NCBI GenBank assembly: GCA_948470475.1
Contig: OX419341.1
Location: forward strand, 25,909,278-25,973,277
DNA from: Galaxea fascicularis
Taxonomy: Eukaryota; Cnidaria; Anthozoa; Scleractinia; Euphylliidae
Direction: 5' to 3'
DNA: 64,000 nt
In this document: positions 25,478-38,163 of the stretch, piece after piece
Numbering within the stretch: the stretch's first letter is position 1
How the letters are laid out: each line of letters begins with the position of its first letter
Notes under the pieces: generated by a model
Told to the model about the DNA's origin: nothing
Databases searched by the model: none
Seen by the model: the letters and a program-made list of their open reading frames with translations, nothing else
Position numbers and translations under genes: made by a program

Positions 25478-26665
25478 ATGGATTCTGTTGATGGTGTCAA
25501 TTCCACTGGAAACGAAACAAAGGGTTTGGTTTGTCCTCTCCACCAAGAAACAGTCACGACTCAAACAGTCAAGACTCTCGCTTACAGCATAATCATCTTC
25601 CTCTCCCTTACAGGAAACTCCATCGTTATAATCACAGTATGGCGGAACATTAGTATGCGAAGCGTCACAAACGTTTTCATCGCTAATTTAGCTGCAAGTG
25701 ACCTACTAATCACCTTCCTCGGCATGCCCAATATGATTACACAGCTGTACCTGGGACACAAGTGGGTATTTGGTGAAGCGCTTTGCAAAATTGTCGTGTT
25801 TTCCCAGAGCGTGTCAGTAGCAAGCTCCATCCTGACTCTACTCGCGATCTCGTTCGATCGGTTTTGGGCCATCATATTCCCGTTTAGAACGCGTCTTTCC
25901 TTCTTCGCGGCTCGATTTATCCTCGCTGCAATTTGGGTGATTTCCTTACTGGTCATGGCGCCCTTCTTGTACGCCCAAAAGGTCATTGTTGTGAGAGAAT
26001 TAGGTTATGAAGTGTGCATCGAGGATTGGGGCCCTGTATTCAACTCTATCTCAGCGCCAAAGGACTACACGTTGGTTCTGTTCACGACGTTGTACGTCTT
26101 CCCTTTACTAACTATGCTCTTCATGTACTCCGTCATTGTCTCGAAATTGTGGCGAAGGCAAGTGCCAGGTTTTCGCTCGAGTAGAGATGAACTCAGAACT
26201 CGAGAAATGAGACAAAAAGTCGTGAAAATGTTGATCACCGTCATTTCTCTATTTTGCGTTTGCTGGCTCCCACTCTACGTTTATCAGTTTATCTATTTTT
26301 TTTTCGCCCTTGACAAAAGAACGTGTTTTGACCCCTCGCTAAGTTTTTACTTCACCTCCCTCTTCTTAGGACATTCCAACTCCGCAATCAACCCTTATCT
26401 GTATGCGCTATTTCACCGAAAATATCGTCAAGGTTTCAAAGCAGCTTGTACATGCTCGATCATTCCTGCTGACAACGTAGCATTCAGCCGGACGTACAGC
26501 CGACGCCGCAGCTCTACGGGGACTATGTGGTTAGCTCGATCTAACAGGTCCACCATGATAGAACGCGCGCATATAAGCGAACGACGTAAATTCAGTACAG
26601 CGGTCATGACGAACGGACACGTATCATTGAGACGTGATTCTACCACGGCTGAGGGAACAAAGTAG
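25478..26665 (+). CDS. Rhodopsin-class (class A) GPCR, peptide-receptor type, intronless, 395 aa
   Basis: A single open frame with all class A landmarks. Two N-glycosylation sequons (N8, N12) lie in the extracellular N-terminus. TM1 has GNSIVI (N47), TM2 has NLAASDLL (D75), C103 and C180 can form the TM3-ECL2 disulphide, the TM3 end is DRF (127-129, a variant of DRY), TM6 has CWLP (262-265), and TM7 has NSAINPYLY (N305-P306). The tail holds cysteines 324 and 326 (possible palmitoylation) followed by Ser/Arg-rich sequence. The overall pattern resembles neuropeptide receptors of the NPFF/orexin/tachykinin-like group, but cnidarian members cannot be given an orthologue or ligand from sequence alone. 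It would sit in the plasma membrane and couple to a G protein. A TTTTCAG at about 25330-25339 could be the acceptor of a 5' UTR intron. It is convergent with the ABC transporter gene downstream. Confidence 0.93.
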   Translation: MDSVDGVNSTGNETKGLVCPLHQETVTTQTVKTLAYSIIIFLSLTGNSIVIITVWRNISMRSVTNVFIANLAASDLLITFLGMPNMITQLYLGHKWVFGEALCKIVVFSQSVSVASSILTLLAISFDRFWAIIFPFRTRLSFFAARFILAAIWVISLLVMAPFLYAQKVIVVRELGYEVCIEDWGPVFNSISAPKDYTLVLFTTLYVFPLLTMLFMYSVIVSKLWRRQVPGFRSSRDELRTREMRQKVVKMLITVISLFCVCWLPLYVYQFIYFFFALDKRTCFDPSLSFYFTSLFLGHSNSAINPYLYALFHRKYRQGFKAACTCSIIPADNVAFSRTYSRRRSSTGTMWLARSNRSTMIERAHISERRKFSTAVMTNGHVSLRRDSTTAEGTK

Positions 26666-26860
26666 CAACTGAAGTTAAACTCTGCTTTGCGTCTGTCATA
26701 ATCGTTTAAATCGATTTACATTTTACTCAGTAATCATAGTACGGTGAAACTGTTTTACGTGGCGTAGTTTAAGTGCTACTAAACCGACGAGGAAGTACTT
26801 AGAAAAAACTAACTGTGCTGGTTAGTTTATTAATAATTGATTCCCTGCTCAAAACTGGAA

Positions 26861-26883
26861 TAATAATAATAATAATAATAATA
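26861..26883. repeat. (TAA)n microsatellite downstream of the GPCR
   Basis: Seven or more TAA units, about 200 bp after the GPCR stop codon. Confidence 0.9.
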
Positions 26884-27313
26884 AGTAAACGAATAAAAAT
26901 CACCACTTGGTTTATAGGTGTCAAACCGATTGGTATGCCATGGTTACCATAAATGTTATTATTTTGCCGGGATCAATCGGTTGGGCTGAGGAGAAATATT
27001 GGCATAAGAATCTAACGGAAATTTTGTAGCCGGCGGACTTTTAATCGGGGAGAGGGAGAATAATTAAATAACTAGATTTCTCAAACGAAATAAAGATTTT
27101 TCACAGGAATCATGGAATAGCGAAAACTTTCGAGCAGGAATAAGCCTTTTTATTGGAAAACCTTATTCCACTCCTTCTGTTAGTCCTTAACCAAAATACA
27201 ATTAAAAAGTAGTCCCAAAAAAAGCGCTCGGTTAAAGCCTCATATCATTTGGTTTCCCCTTATCACAGTCTCATTTTCTAAATTCAAGCTAAATGAGATT
27301 TTGATGCCATGCA

Positions 27314-30300
27314 TTAGTTTTCCACATTACCATAGTCCATGTAGCCGTGATAGAGCCCAAAGAAAACTCCATTTCGGTTTTGAAGTAAAATATCTGGTTT
27401 GTTGAATTCAACAACTCGTCCGCGCTCTAAAACCAAAACCCGATCATAATCCATAACGGTATTCAACCGATGCGCGATTGTAATAACAGTACAATGTTTT
27501 AACTTTGTCCGAATTGTTTCTTGAATTAATTTATCGGTTTTGTAATCGACGTTTGCCGTTGCTTCATCCAAAACAATGATTTTATTCTTCTTCAACAAGG
27601 CTCGAGCCAGACACAGAAGTTGTCTCTCTCCGACGCTTAAATTGGCCCCAGATTCTTTGACCTCCTCATTTAGTTGCTGTGGTAAGTTTCTCACCATGCT
27701 TTTTAAACTCGCTTCTTCTAATGCATCCCAGAGTTCCTTGTCAGCGTATTCATCAAAAGGATCCAAGTTCATGCGCAGTGAACCGGTAAACAAAACTGGA
27801 TTCTGGGTAATAACTGCCACTGCTCGGCGAGCGCTTTGAATGTTAATGTCACCGATATTTACATCATCAATGACGACATCACCAGTCGGTTGAGGCATGC
27901 GAAAAAGAGCTGCAATTAATGACGACTTGCCTGCTCCCGTGCGACCGACGATCCCAACTTTCTCTTGTGGATCGATAGAAAAACTAACATCTTTCAGTAT
28001 TTGTGGTCCACCATGGTAGTAGACAAGTCCCAGATCCCTCGTTCTCACTTCTCCGTGTAGTGGCCAGTTTTCTGGAGCCTGGTAACGATTCTCGTACCCT
28101 GGCTCCGGATCAATTTGAGTGTAAGCGAGGACACGTTCAACTGATGTCATGTAACTTTCAAGCTCTGAGCACTGTTTAACTCCATACTGAAATGTACCTG
28201 CAACAAGTTGTAGAGCGTACACGATGGACAAAGCTGTGACACCTACAAAGTCAGTGTGAAACATGAGATCAGAGGTTAGAGCGGCAGTGGATAGAACAGT
28301 AAAGTGATGCTCTACTTTTCTAGGCTCATTCCTTACTGAGGAATAGCGCACTAATCTCTGAACTTGATCCATAGATTGATTGATTGATTGATTGATTAGT
28401 CATTGATTGAACGAGTGGTTAAATGATTGAGTGACTTTATTTTATAACCGGCGAACGTACTAAGTGACCGCTAATTGTCTTTATTTATTTTTTTATTTTA
28501 TTTTTATTAAGGTAAATAATACTTTATAGATAATTCCTCTGTTTACTGCGTTGTAAACCTGCACGTATGTCTGCAAGTGTTTGGTTTAACTTATCAATAT
28601 TTATCAATAAAGATTTCATTCATTGTTGATTGATTAATTTATTAAACTCATTTTGAAATCACTGGTTATTCTTGCAATCTGATTGGCTCTCAACAATGCA
28701 AATTGCACCATTTTCTGCTCTAAATCGCATCTTTTTTTGAGGCCATCAAAATTCAAAACCAGTTTCCTGAAGTGAACATTAAACAAATATCAATACTGAC
28801 AAAAAACTGTGTGATTTCAAAATGGGTGTTATAAAGTGGTAATTGAACTTCGTGTCATGCAATTTTGGTCTAAAATCATACTTTTGATTTCAAATCGAAC
28901 TCGCGCTGCGCGCTCGTTTGATTTTGAAATGACGCGTATGATTTCAAACCAAATTGCACTCCATTCAGTTCAATTACGATTATAAACTGGTCGATTAAAT
29001 GACTAATTCACTGACGAATTGTCTGATTCAGTGAAAATAATTGATTGATTGATTGATTGATTGATTGACTGACTGACTGACTGACTGATTGACTGATTGA
29101 TTGATGGATGGATGGATGGATGGATGGATGGATGGATGGATAGACGGACTGTTTGGCAGACAAGAACGAAAATGTATCAAAATTACTAATTGACTGAATT
29201 CATGTTAAAACCAGTGAACAGCGTACCTGAGCCAGCATTAGTAGCAATAGCAAGGTAAATAACAAATGTCACGAAAGTCACACAGATCATATCGAGGACA
29301 AATCCTAACCATCTGTCCGTGGACGAAATGGCAAACCAAGCCTTATTGTGTTCGTCTTGGAATCTGTGGGCGAGGAAGAAAGAAAACAATTCATCCAGAT
29401 AAAACGAAACCCATCCACTGATTGAAAGCATTGTCTGTAACGAGTGGATTTTTTTAGCCAATGGCTTTAAATGAAACCAGAGAATAAATTAATGAATAAT
29501 TCCCTTTAATTTTACATATCATAGTACACTCAACAAAATTACCTAATTCTGATTGGTCGAGAGCAGTACAATTAATCCCAAATAGTACTCGGCAGGAGTA
29601 CCTATTAAGTTTCCATGGCAACAGTGCGTGACAACAGCCAAACGTTGCAAATTTGAACGTTTTGATCGGTGAAACTGGACGAAAAGGCACATAAACCAAA
29701 GTTACCATTCTCTGGAATGATTTGTTGGACTAATTTATTAAAATACGCAATAATTTACAAGTTGCGCGACTTCATACAATTCGTAGTATTGCTGAGCGAA
29801 CTATAAATAAAAAATCGCACGACCTTTTCGTACAAGTCATGATTAATAGATACTCGTGATTTTGAAAGTTCTCAAATTGCACTCGCCTAAAGGCTCGTGC
29901 AATTTTGAGAACTTTCAAAATCACTCGTACCTATTAATCACGAATTGTACTCAAGGTCGTGTGATTTGCTATACAAATCATGAATAGGTGGTTTGCAGCC
30001 AATTTCTAGAGACACAGATAACAACGGTGAAATGGACAAATGCTGGTGGACGAACAAAACGAGCTAATGAGAGATCCGTTACCGTTCACCAGCATGGCAG
30101 CGGTGGCGTAACGGGAAAACCACCAAAAGGAGCGCTGCAGCAGTAGTAGAACAAAACTAACAAATATCTTCTTGAGATCACATGTCTGAATTGGGCGTCC
30201 TGCCAGGTCACCAGAAAGCTTGTTCTGACTTCTGTTATTCTGAGCCGGAATCCAAATGAAGAAAAATTTGTCTGCTGTAAAATGCCTGGGAGTACTACGA

Positions 30301-33300
30301 GTAAGCTGGCGCTGCGGAACAACATTACTAAACAGTGTTTCTTCCTTTAGGTCACCATTTTGGAAAAAAAATGAGAAACTGATGCATCTGGGCATACGCA
30401 CTGACGTCACATATACATACATTACTTTATTTACCCTCGGATTTTAGAGTAGCTTATGCAGCTAATATCTCCGAGAATTTAACCAACGGATGAGATAGAC
30501 CACCACACCGGGAACTACGTCCCCTACTCTTTTCGTGTCCTTACAAAGGCAGCACTTTCTCCTTAATTACTTTAAAAGACCCTGAGTGCTGGTCCGGCCG
30601 GGGTTTGAACCCGCGACCTCCCGGTGCTCTACCACTGAGCTAACCGGTCGGCGGTTATGGTTTTGTCTATTGCGCGAGTTAACGGTTTATGGCTATGCAG
30701 TGGAATGTAATGTAATATAATAAGATAGATATATATACCACACGTATAACTGTTTACAATTCTTCTCTGAGATAACACAGTGTAACCCAGGATTAAGAAC
30801 CTGTTACGTGATTTAGTAACCCTGTGCACATTGGTGCACGTGCATGCCAGGACATTTCCCTAGAAAGAAAAGCCCTGTGAACGAGGTTGCATACATGCAG
30901 GCCGGAGTCGGCGGATTCCTCTAACAGTGACAGAGCAGACAGAGAACAACTAGGTCGCCACAGCACTGAAATACAGCGAACTGGAACGCATGATCTTGTC
31001 CGATCGACTAAGAATCTTAAAAAGAGCAGCTAGTTTTGACTGTAGGTTGTGTTCTCTACGAGACCGACTGAGATTTTTCCTGGAGCAGGCTCTTGACCAA
31101 TCATGTTAAACAGGGAGCTAAAAAAACAAGGACGGCAACGGCAACGAGAACATCATTAAAAATGTACGCAATCATTAAAATTTGTTTAACTTGAAAAATA
31201 CTGGCAAATTCTCCCGGGAACTAAGTTACTATGAACGACGTCAAAGTAAGGAAAAAGAAAGAAGATTTTGCCGTCATACTCTCACGTTCTCGAGAAAACC
31301 TAACGTTGTTCTTTTGCATTGGATGATAAAGAAATGCACCAAAATTAAATGCAAAACGCACGTGCAGAGTGATTGTTTTTGGTCATTAAGCCCATTGTTT
31401 TGTGGTGTTCTCGTTGCTGTCGCCGTCCTCGTTTCTTAAATTATTACCCAATGATGAATGTGCTAGCGGCGAGACAGGACACTAAATAGAAATCAAACCT
31501 GTACAATTTTTGTAGAAACGCATCTTCTCTCTTGTATGCTCGGACAGTAGCTAATCCCTCTAACGTGTCGCTGAAGTGAGATAACACTGGACTACGACTG
31601 ATTGCCTCCAATCGCCTCAGATCACGTGAAGACTTCAGAAAATAGCGTGAAATAAGAATGGAAATAACTGTAAGTGGAGTGGCAGGCAGGACAATCCAGG
31701 GATTCAACAGAGACTGGAGAACAACTGTTGCAAAGGCCAAGAAGAGTATTTGTACAGCTTGCAGGAAGGAATCTGGTAATAACTCGTCCAAGATGCCAAT
31801 ATCTCGAGAAAACCTGTTTAGTATTCGTCCAGCTGGATTAGTGTCAAAGAACAAAACTGGAGCCTTTAGTACCACTGACAGCATGGTGTTGTGAAGGTTT
31901 TTGGAGGAATTTATCAAGGTGTTCAATAATGTAGCAGCTCTCATGACTGACAGTAAAACAGCTGCACAAACAAGGTAGCCGTATATGAAGAGGTCCTTGG
32001 TTTGACGCTGACGGTCATGTGATCTACTGGTCAGCTGAAGAAGCCACCAATCTGGGAGGATGAGGGATGCTGAAAAAACACCGTCAATTATAAAAAAAAT
32101 CAATTAAAAGGTATCAGTGTGAATAAGAGATCATTAGATAGAGGAAAGAAAAAATCGGAAAAAGAGAAAATGAACGAGGGAGCAAATACCCCGTGCGTGT
32201 GAACCAACCATCTATTTTCAATAAAAAGTTCCTACGGCGCGATTTTTCAGAGGTGGATCTTAACCCTTAAAGGACCAAGTGTTGCTTATTTTCTCACTTG
32301 TAATTTGGCGAGACAAACTTTGCCTCACTTTGTTTGTTCTTATATACAGTATCCATTACAATATTAGCGGTTTCGAGACACTTTGGGCTCAGACTTGGGC
32401 ATCACGTGACCTAGATCAACAGTTCGTGTTTTGATGAGTTGAAATCGGCTCGGTTTCTTGCTTTATGAGTGTGTTTTCGAGCCATTTTCCTCTGCAGAAG
32501 CCCACAAGTCGGCATCATTAAGCTGGAATGTGGGTAGAGGCAAGCCTCTGAAAGAAAACAGAGGTGAGAGGTGGTTTCATGTAGACTGGGACGCCAAAGA
32601 TGTTTGTATCAAGTTTGGCGGGCTCACGAGTGAAGTTGTCTCTCTGGCCCATCTGTGGATGGCTTCCAGGACCTACCAAGACTATTTGGCCAAGTTTTGA
32701 CTAGGAAAATTTTCAACCGACGCGATATTTTGCTGGTAGGACTGGGTGGCAGGACTGGGTGTAATAATTCTTTGAAATGGAAATGGTAAGAGTTCCCTTT
32801 TCGAGTTATGGCGGAATTACCCAGAATTCTTTTCGGGCATGAACGAGGCAACGGTTGTATTCTCGACACTGGCTTTCATCAAATGGAGCAACAAGGGCCG
32901 GCAAATAAAGTGAGAAGGAATTTTCCAGCTAAATACCAAGATCTGGCTTTGAGGTGTGTTGTTAACGCAAACTTTTGATTTTTTGAGCAAGTTTTTATCT
33001 TAAAGGATTGACACTTTTTTGGTGTTGCTCTTGGAGCAAAATGCTGGATTTTTGGGATTTGTTGCCTTAAGAACGGTTCACTGCAATGGACACCGGGAAT
33101 CATTGTGGACGTTTTAGGCTGCGATGGATGTCACACCAACCCGTCGGCACAATGAACACACTTTCGTAATGTTGACTCTTAAGTTCAACAAGAAACAAAT
33201 ATCAAAAGTAGTAATGGTATTTACAACGCATATATGCGTAGTTGGGCTTTTCTGGCCAGTTTTGAACACGAACTTTTGTGTGAATGATGAACATGAAATA

Positions 33301-36300
33301 ATTCATACAAATCATATATATGAACTGCGGTAATGAAATCAAATGAACAGCGAATAGAGCATTGCACCGGTATCGCGACGTCACGGGTTCAAACCTCGCC
33401 GGGTTGAAGTCTTGAATTTTTTTTCATAAAATTGCGTTCACAACTGCGAGGGACATTCTTCATTTGATTTTGACAAACTCTCTTGATGTAATTCAGCTTT
33501 GCGCGGAGCTCCTATATTGTTGATGATAAAATCAGAGATGTCGAATCAGATTACAGTGTGTTTCCTTTTTGTTGATGAATCGGAGAATTTATATTTCAAA
33601 ATGGTAAAGCATGAAAAGGTAAGTTCCGATAATTCCATGTTTGTAGTGTCGTTTGTAGTCAAATACCTCATCACTGAGCAAGCTTAACTAATTTTCCGTG
33701 CAGTATGAGATTATTGAGAGTATTGAGTAGAACCGCGTGACTCAAGGTTATGAGCTGCAAGCAAATTCAGTGGTATTGATGCATGCTGGTAATTCGCCCC
33801 CTCCTTCATTTTCTCTTGATTGGAAATCGTATATATGGAACTTTTTTAGAACCTTCTCGTGCCGCCAGTGTATGGGAAGTCTAGTGTTCGTTTCTTGTAT
33901 AGGAATCTTTTCAAAAACAAAATTTGCGGAAAGCGCAGCAAACGCATTCTTCGATGGAAGTATGAACCATAACCCTAAAACGATAAAACTGGGAACGGTC
34001 GACTCTCTCCCTGACGGATCTGCTCGGTGTAACTGGCCAGCGGACCAAAACGTACAGTTTTTGTCTTCGTGATATTGTCAACAGAAATTATCGGATGTTT
34101 GTGCGCGCGACACTAAACAAAGAGGTTATATTTGCCTACATACGCTCGGTAATGGCACTTTTAAGGTAAAACTAGTCAGTGAGATGACAGAGTTAGCATG
34201 GAAAAAACGGCGTTAGTATTGGAAACGTTCTTTACACTAATCAATCTGGTAGCTTTCATCGACCCACCTTGAACAAACGCACAAAATATCAGCAAAACTG
34301 CCGCCAATACAGGGTGTATTCCAGCTTGTATGAGATTCCAGTATATTTTCCAGGAGATAGAATCGACCTCACGATCTTCTTCCACGTTGTCCAGACCTGC
34401 AAATGTTTCATGTGAGACTGCTTCGTTTTCGTTTTCTTCCTCAGTCAAAACACCTTTCTCTGGTGTCAGAGTACTCACGTTCTCTCTGGAATACTGGATA
34501 TCACTGAAGTGCAAACCAGATCGTAACAATGAAGGCAAGTCTCCTTGCCCTACAATCGAGCCGTTTTTCATAACTACAATGTTTTCAGCATATCTGAGAA
34601 CCTGCAAATTATGGGTGACCATTAGACGAGTTTTCTCGTGCAATGTTTTGTCGATGCATACGTTGAAAATATGGTTGCCGACTTTTGCGTCGACTGCACT
34701 CAGTGGATCATCTAACAGGTAGATATCAGCATTGTAATAGACAGCGCGTGCCAATTCAACACGTGCCCGCTGACCGCCACTTAGAACGATTCCACGTTCT
34801 CCAACGCGTGCCAAATCACCGTCTGGGAACTTCTGCAAGTCTTTAAACAGGGCACAAGCTTCTAATACCATCTGATACCTACGGGGGTCGAACGCCTCAC
34901 CAAACAAAATATTTTCACGAATGGTGCCTGAAAAAACCCAGGGCTGCTGGCTGACCCAGGCAATTTTACCATGACTCGATATGCTACCATTAGATAGGGG
35001 AAGCTCCTCGAGAATGGCATACAGCAGGGATGACTTGCCGCAGCCAACAGGCCCAGCGATAAACACCAAATCGCCCTTCTCAACCGACAAACTCACCGAT
35101 TTCAAAGAGAGTTTATTAGTCGAGCTTCCAGTCCAACTACAGATGACGTCTTTCATGAAAACAGCAAGGTCGACTTTGTCAGATGAATGTCGTAATTTTC
35201 GATGAGGGATTTCATCTTTGCATACAAAATGATCGTCTTTCCAATACTGATCATCGCTGGATTTAATGTCTTCACTTTTCGCGAAGGTTTCTTGCAGATA
35301 TTTGTGAACGTTGCTATTCTCAAATTCAAGTGTATTCTGGATCCGAGACAAGCCAGCAGCAAAGTCAGCCAGAAAGTTTATTGACTGCCCAAAATCGAAT
35401 GTGATTGTATTTTTCAGCAAGGTAACGAGTGATAATATCACGAATGTATTATAAGAAGTGAGTTCTGTTCCAGTGGCTGCCATGGTAACCAACGAAATCA
35501 ACGCAGCAATTGTGTGACAGCAAAAGCTGAGAGTTGCAAAAGTTGCTGATAGGCCCGTCTTCCATCTGATTAATTTGATCTCGTGCCTGTGGAAAAATTA
35601 ATACAGGCTTTTTCAAGTAACGAAAAATTTGTTGATGGCACATGCCTCTTGTGGATTATTCTGTTGTTTTTTTCTTTACTTGGCAGTATTGCTTTGGAAT
35701 TCTGCACCAGTATTGCAACTATCCGTCGGATAGGGTTAAAGGAGAAATTATTTTCACCGGAGGGTTGGTACTTACCTGACGGGGAGATGTAGTTCTCCGA
35801 ATCCCTCGTAGACTGATATGAGCAATAATGGTTCCCAAGCCATCGGAGCTATCTTTAATTTTCCTCCCCAACTCTCTACTACCTATCAAACGGCCTCTCT
35901 CCCCAGGCCACTATTGCGAGGAAGAGTGCATGCGATTGGATTTCTTTTATATTGTGGTACCCAAGCCACACCCCGCGCTACATGGGTGAAGGAGACTTAA
36001 TACCGCCTTTGTCAAGTAACAAAAATGTGTATCAAAATGGCGAATAGCACAAAAGGAATATTTGAGATTACTAGCACCTTTTACCGAGCCAGTTATCAAT
36101 TTATTAATTCGTCAGTTATAATGACGACCATCATAACTTGGTGGAAGAAGGGTGGTTCGAATAAGTATAGATCTAAAAGCGACTGTTGTGGTGACATTGA
36201 CTGCCGTTTCGACATCATCATCACAGTCATGTGATTTGTTGAACGTCATTACTGCCACAAATTAAATATTTAATCTAATTGGTATGTCAGCAAGGCCGAC

Positions 36301-38163
36301 TTGTTATAAGCTACCAAGACGGTAAGTAGTGATTGGCAGGTTTAGATACGTCTCAGTAATGTCTGTTTGGTGGTGATTGTTAGAAATTAAAAGTTATTCG
36401 ATTTATCTATTAACAATCTTCGGTCCGAAGCCTCAATCGAATTTGCGTATTGGAGATAATTCAACTGCAATTTTGTACATGACACAGACACTCGCTTGCT
36501 GCGATTAAAAATCAACGAGAAAGATATTGATGGTGAATTTTTTTGTCTCGGAAATAAATAGGCAAAATTACGTACTTTCTCGTTGGCTGCACTCTTTCCA
36601 TAAATGGCCACTCCCAAGCATTCATCTTGACGGTACGGATCCCTGAAATGATCGAGTTCATGACACTGATGCGCCTGTCTGCTAATTCAGAAGTCTTTGA
36701 TCGAAGGTTTGTACAGATTCTTCCAGCTATGCCGTAATATAGAGTGAGAAGGATCATGAAAACTATCCCGGACAAGACTTTCCAACCAAACAAGAAGACA
36801 ATTATGCATGAGGCACCGCACAACTCAAATAGCCCTCGGAAGAAGCGATATAAAGAGTATGTCGATCTTTCAAAGCGCTGAAGGTCGGTGGCGACTAGAT
36901 TAATGACATATCCACCTGTTATGCGTGAAACATCTACTTGGGTGAGACCGAGAACCTACAAAACATGACGCAGTTTATCAGTGTCTAGGTTATTGACTGA
37001 TGTAAATGACGCTTTTAAGCGATTAAATTATTACCCAGAGCAGAGGCTATATAAACAATAGTCTCCATTTGGCGTGAAATATACTTGGGTATTTGTCTGC
37101 GGCATGGGCTCCTGTCTGCGGACACTATCTGTTCCGAGAAGCGAACAGCTCGAGGAAAACTGTGAGCTCAGGCTGGTGAAAGTGATTATGTCCAAGGACA
37201 AATATCCAAGCATACTTTTAAAGCCAAATATTTCCCAGTCTTAGATGGGGCATATTCAGTCACATGATGCGTTTAGACCAATCGCATGAGAGCGAAAATA
37301 TTTGATGGATATAAATATCTGTAGTCTGATTGGTTTAAATTGATCACGTGGCGTTATACCTCACAAGCAGTGGCGACTATGCTGTTGATATTGGCCGGTT
37401 ATCTCTTTCTTTTTTTCTTCTGAGTCAACTCTAAATCTGATGGTAGTTGGTAAGTTGGGGTCCCACGCTCGGACCCAGGGCATAACAAGGGATTCTAAGA
37501 GGAGACACCCTGGGTGCGAGGTTGAGTGGGGCCTTTGAAAGGTGCCAATCATCTCTTATTGGAAATATGCTCTGCTCAATGATAACTGATGAGTTGCACC
37601 ACTTTTCTCACCTTCTTGTAAAGAACTGCAGTTGTTGCTGATCTCCATCTGACTGCCATAAGGAGACTGTAGAAACCAGCCTGATGAGCAGCAGTAGCAT
37701 GGATGCAAGAACTTAAACAAATTCCAGCAGCATAGAGATATGCTGGCCAGAAGAGATGATTCCATGAAGATCTTATTAATTCTTGTAACAGCAGACTCAA
37801 AAATACGGGTTGGAGAAGGTTACAGACAGCATCCAGCAAGAATAAGCTCAGCACAAACATGTGGTCAGTCCAAGTAAACATTCGTACCAGTGCTCGGAAC
37901 AGTCGATACCCTTTTCCCTTTTTACCTGGGACACGTTTTGCGGTTTCTTCAAACCATGTGCGCTCCAGCTTTTCAGCTGCCCTTTGAGTTTTGTCCTCGT
38001 CAAGTAATGGAAACAAATCGTCATTTTCAAGTGGGCGCTTGTTCCCTACACCAAGGATACCTAGCACCCACCAAAATGAAAGAAGGGAGAAGATATTTGC
38101 ATTTTTCTTGGGATTTTCTTTGTCAACAATCTTTGACTGCAGCTGGTCGTAATTTGCCATCAT
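27314..38163 (-). CDS. ABCC4-like: ABC transporter subfamily C, ABCC4/MRP4-like, full length (6 exons, 1295 aa)
   Basis: Coding exons in transcription order: 38163-37612, 36955-36576, 35586-34268, 32069-31499, 29363-29227, 28242-27314. All use GT-AG on the minus strand and phases close to 1295 codons plus stop. The ATG at 38163 has an in-frame TAA 24 bases upstream; an AG acceptor at 38198-38200 indicates a 5' UTR intron. Architecture is TMD1-NBD1-TMD2-NBD2 with no extra N-terminal TMD0, which is the short ABCC4 layout (human about 1325 aa). NBD1: Walker [10 protein letters not shown] (about 489-497), signature LSGGQ (about 579), Walker B YLLDD with Asp in place of the catalytic Glu, the usual ABCC asymmetry. 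NBD2: Walker [10 protein letters not shown] (about 1086), signature LSVGE, Walker B IIVLDE (E1213). TMD2 contains [20 protein letters not shown]. Expected role is ATP-driven export of organic anions, cyclic nucleotides or conjugates across the plasma membrane. ABCC4-like is a family-level call. Confidence 0.9.
29041..29143. repeat. Compound tetranucleotide microsatellite
   Basis: (TTGA)n, then (CTGA)n, then (TGGA)n in one run inside an ABCC4-like intron. A related (ATTG)n run lies at 28374-28397. Confidence 0.9.
29818..29962. repeat. Foldback element in an ABCC4-like intron
   Basis: CACGACCTTTTCGTACAAG at the left pairs with TTGTACTCAAGGTCGTG at the right, and AGTTCTCAAATTGCAC pairs with GTGCAATTTTGAGAACT around the loop GCCTAAAGGC. 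The arms are about 65 bp. Confidence 0.75.
30490..30655 (-). mobile_element. tRNA-derived SINE family 2, second copy
   Basis: Minus-strand head GACCGGTTAGCTCAGTGG with B-box GGTTCAAACCCC, then CAGCACTCAGGGTCTTTTAA. It lacks a 13-base piece of the tRNA-like region present in the 16.4-kb copy. It lies inside an ABCC4-like intron. Confidence 0.68.
33278..33478 (+). mobile_element. SINE family 1 (copy b), in an ABCC4-like intron
   Basis: Left part is an inverted copy of the SINE tail (GTGAATGATGAACATGAAAT), then a tRNA-like head with GGTTCAAACCTCG, then the body GTTGAAGTCTTGAATTTT. It has the same mirrored arrangement as copy a. Confidence 0.65.

Noticed and set aside
25582..25986. 134-codon minus-strand frame inside the GPCR
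   Set aside because: Antisense shadow of the real receptor frame; no domain and no independent start signals.
32458..32700. 80-codon frame within an ABCC4-like intron
   Set aside because: On the opposite strand to the host gene, no domain; probably repeat sequence.
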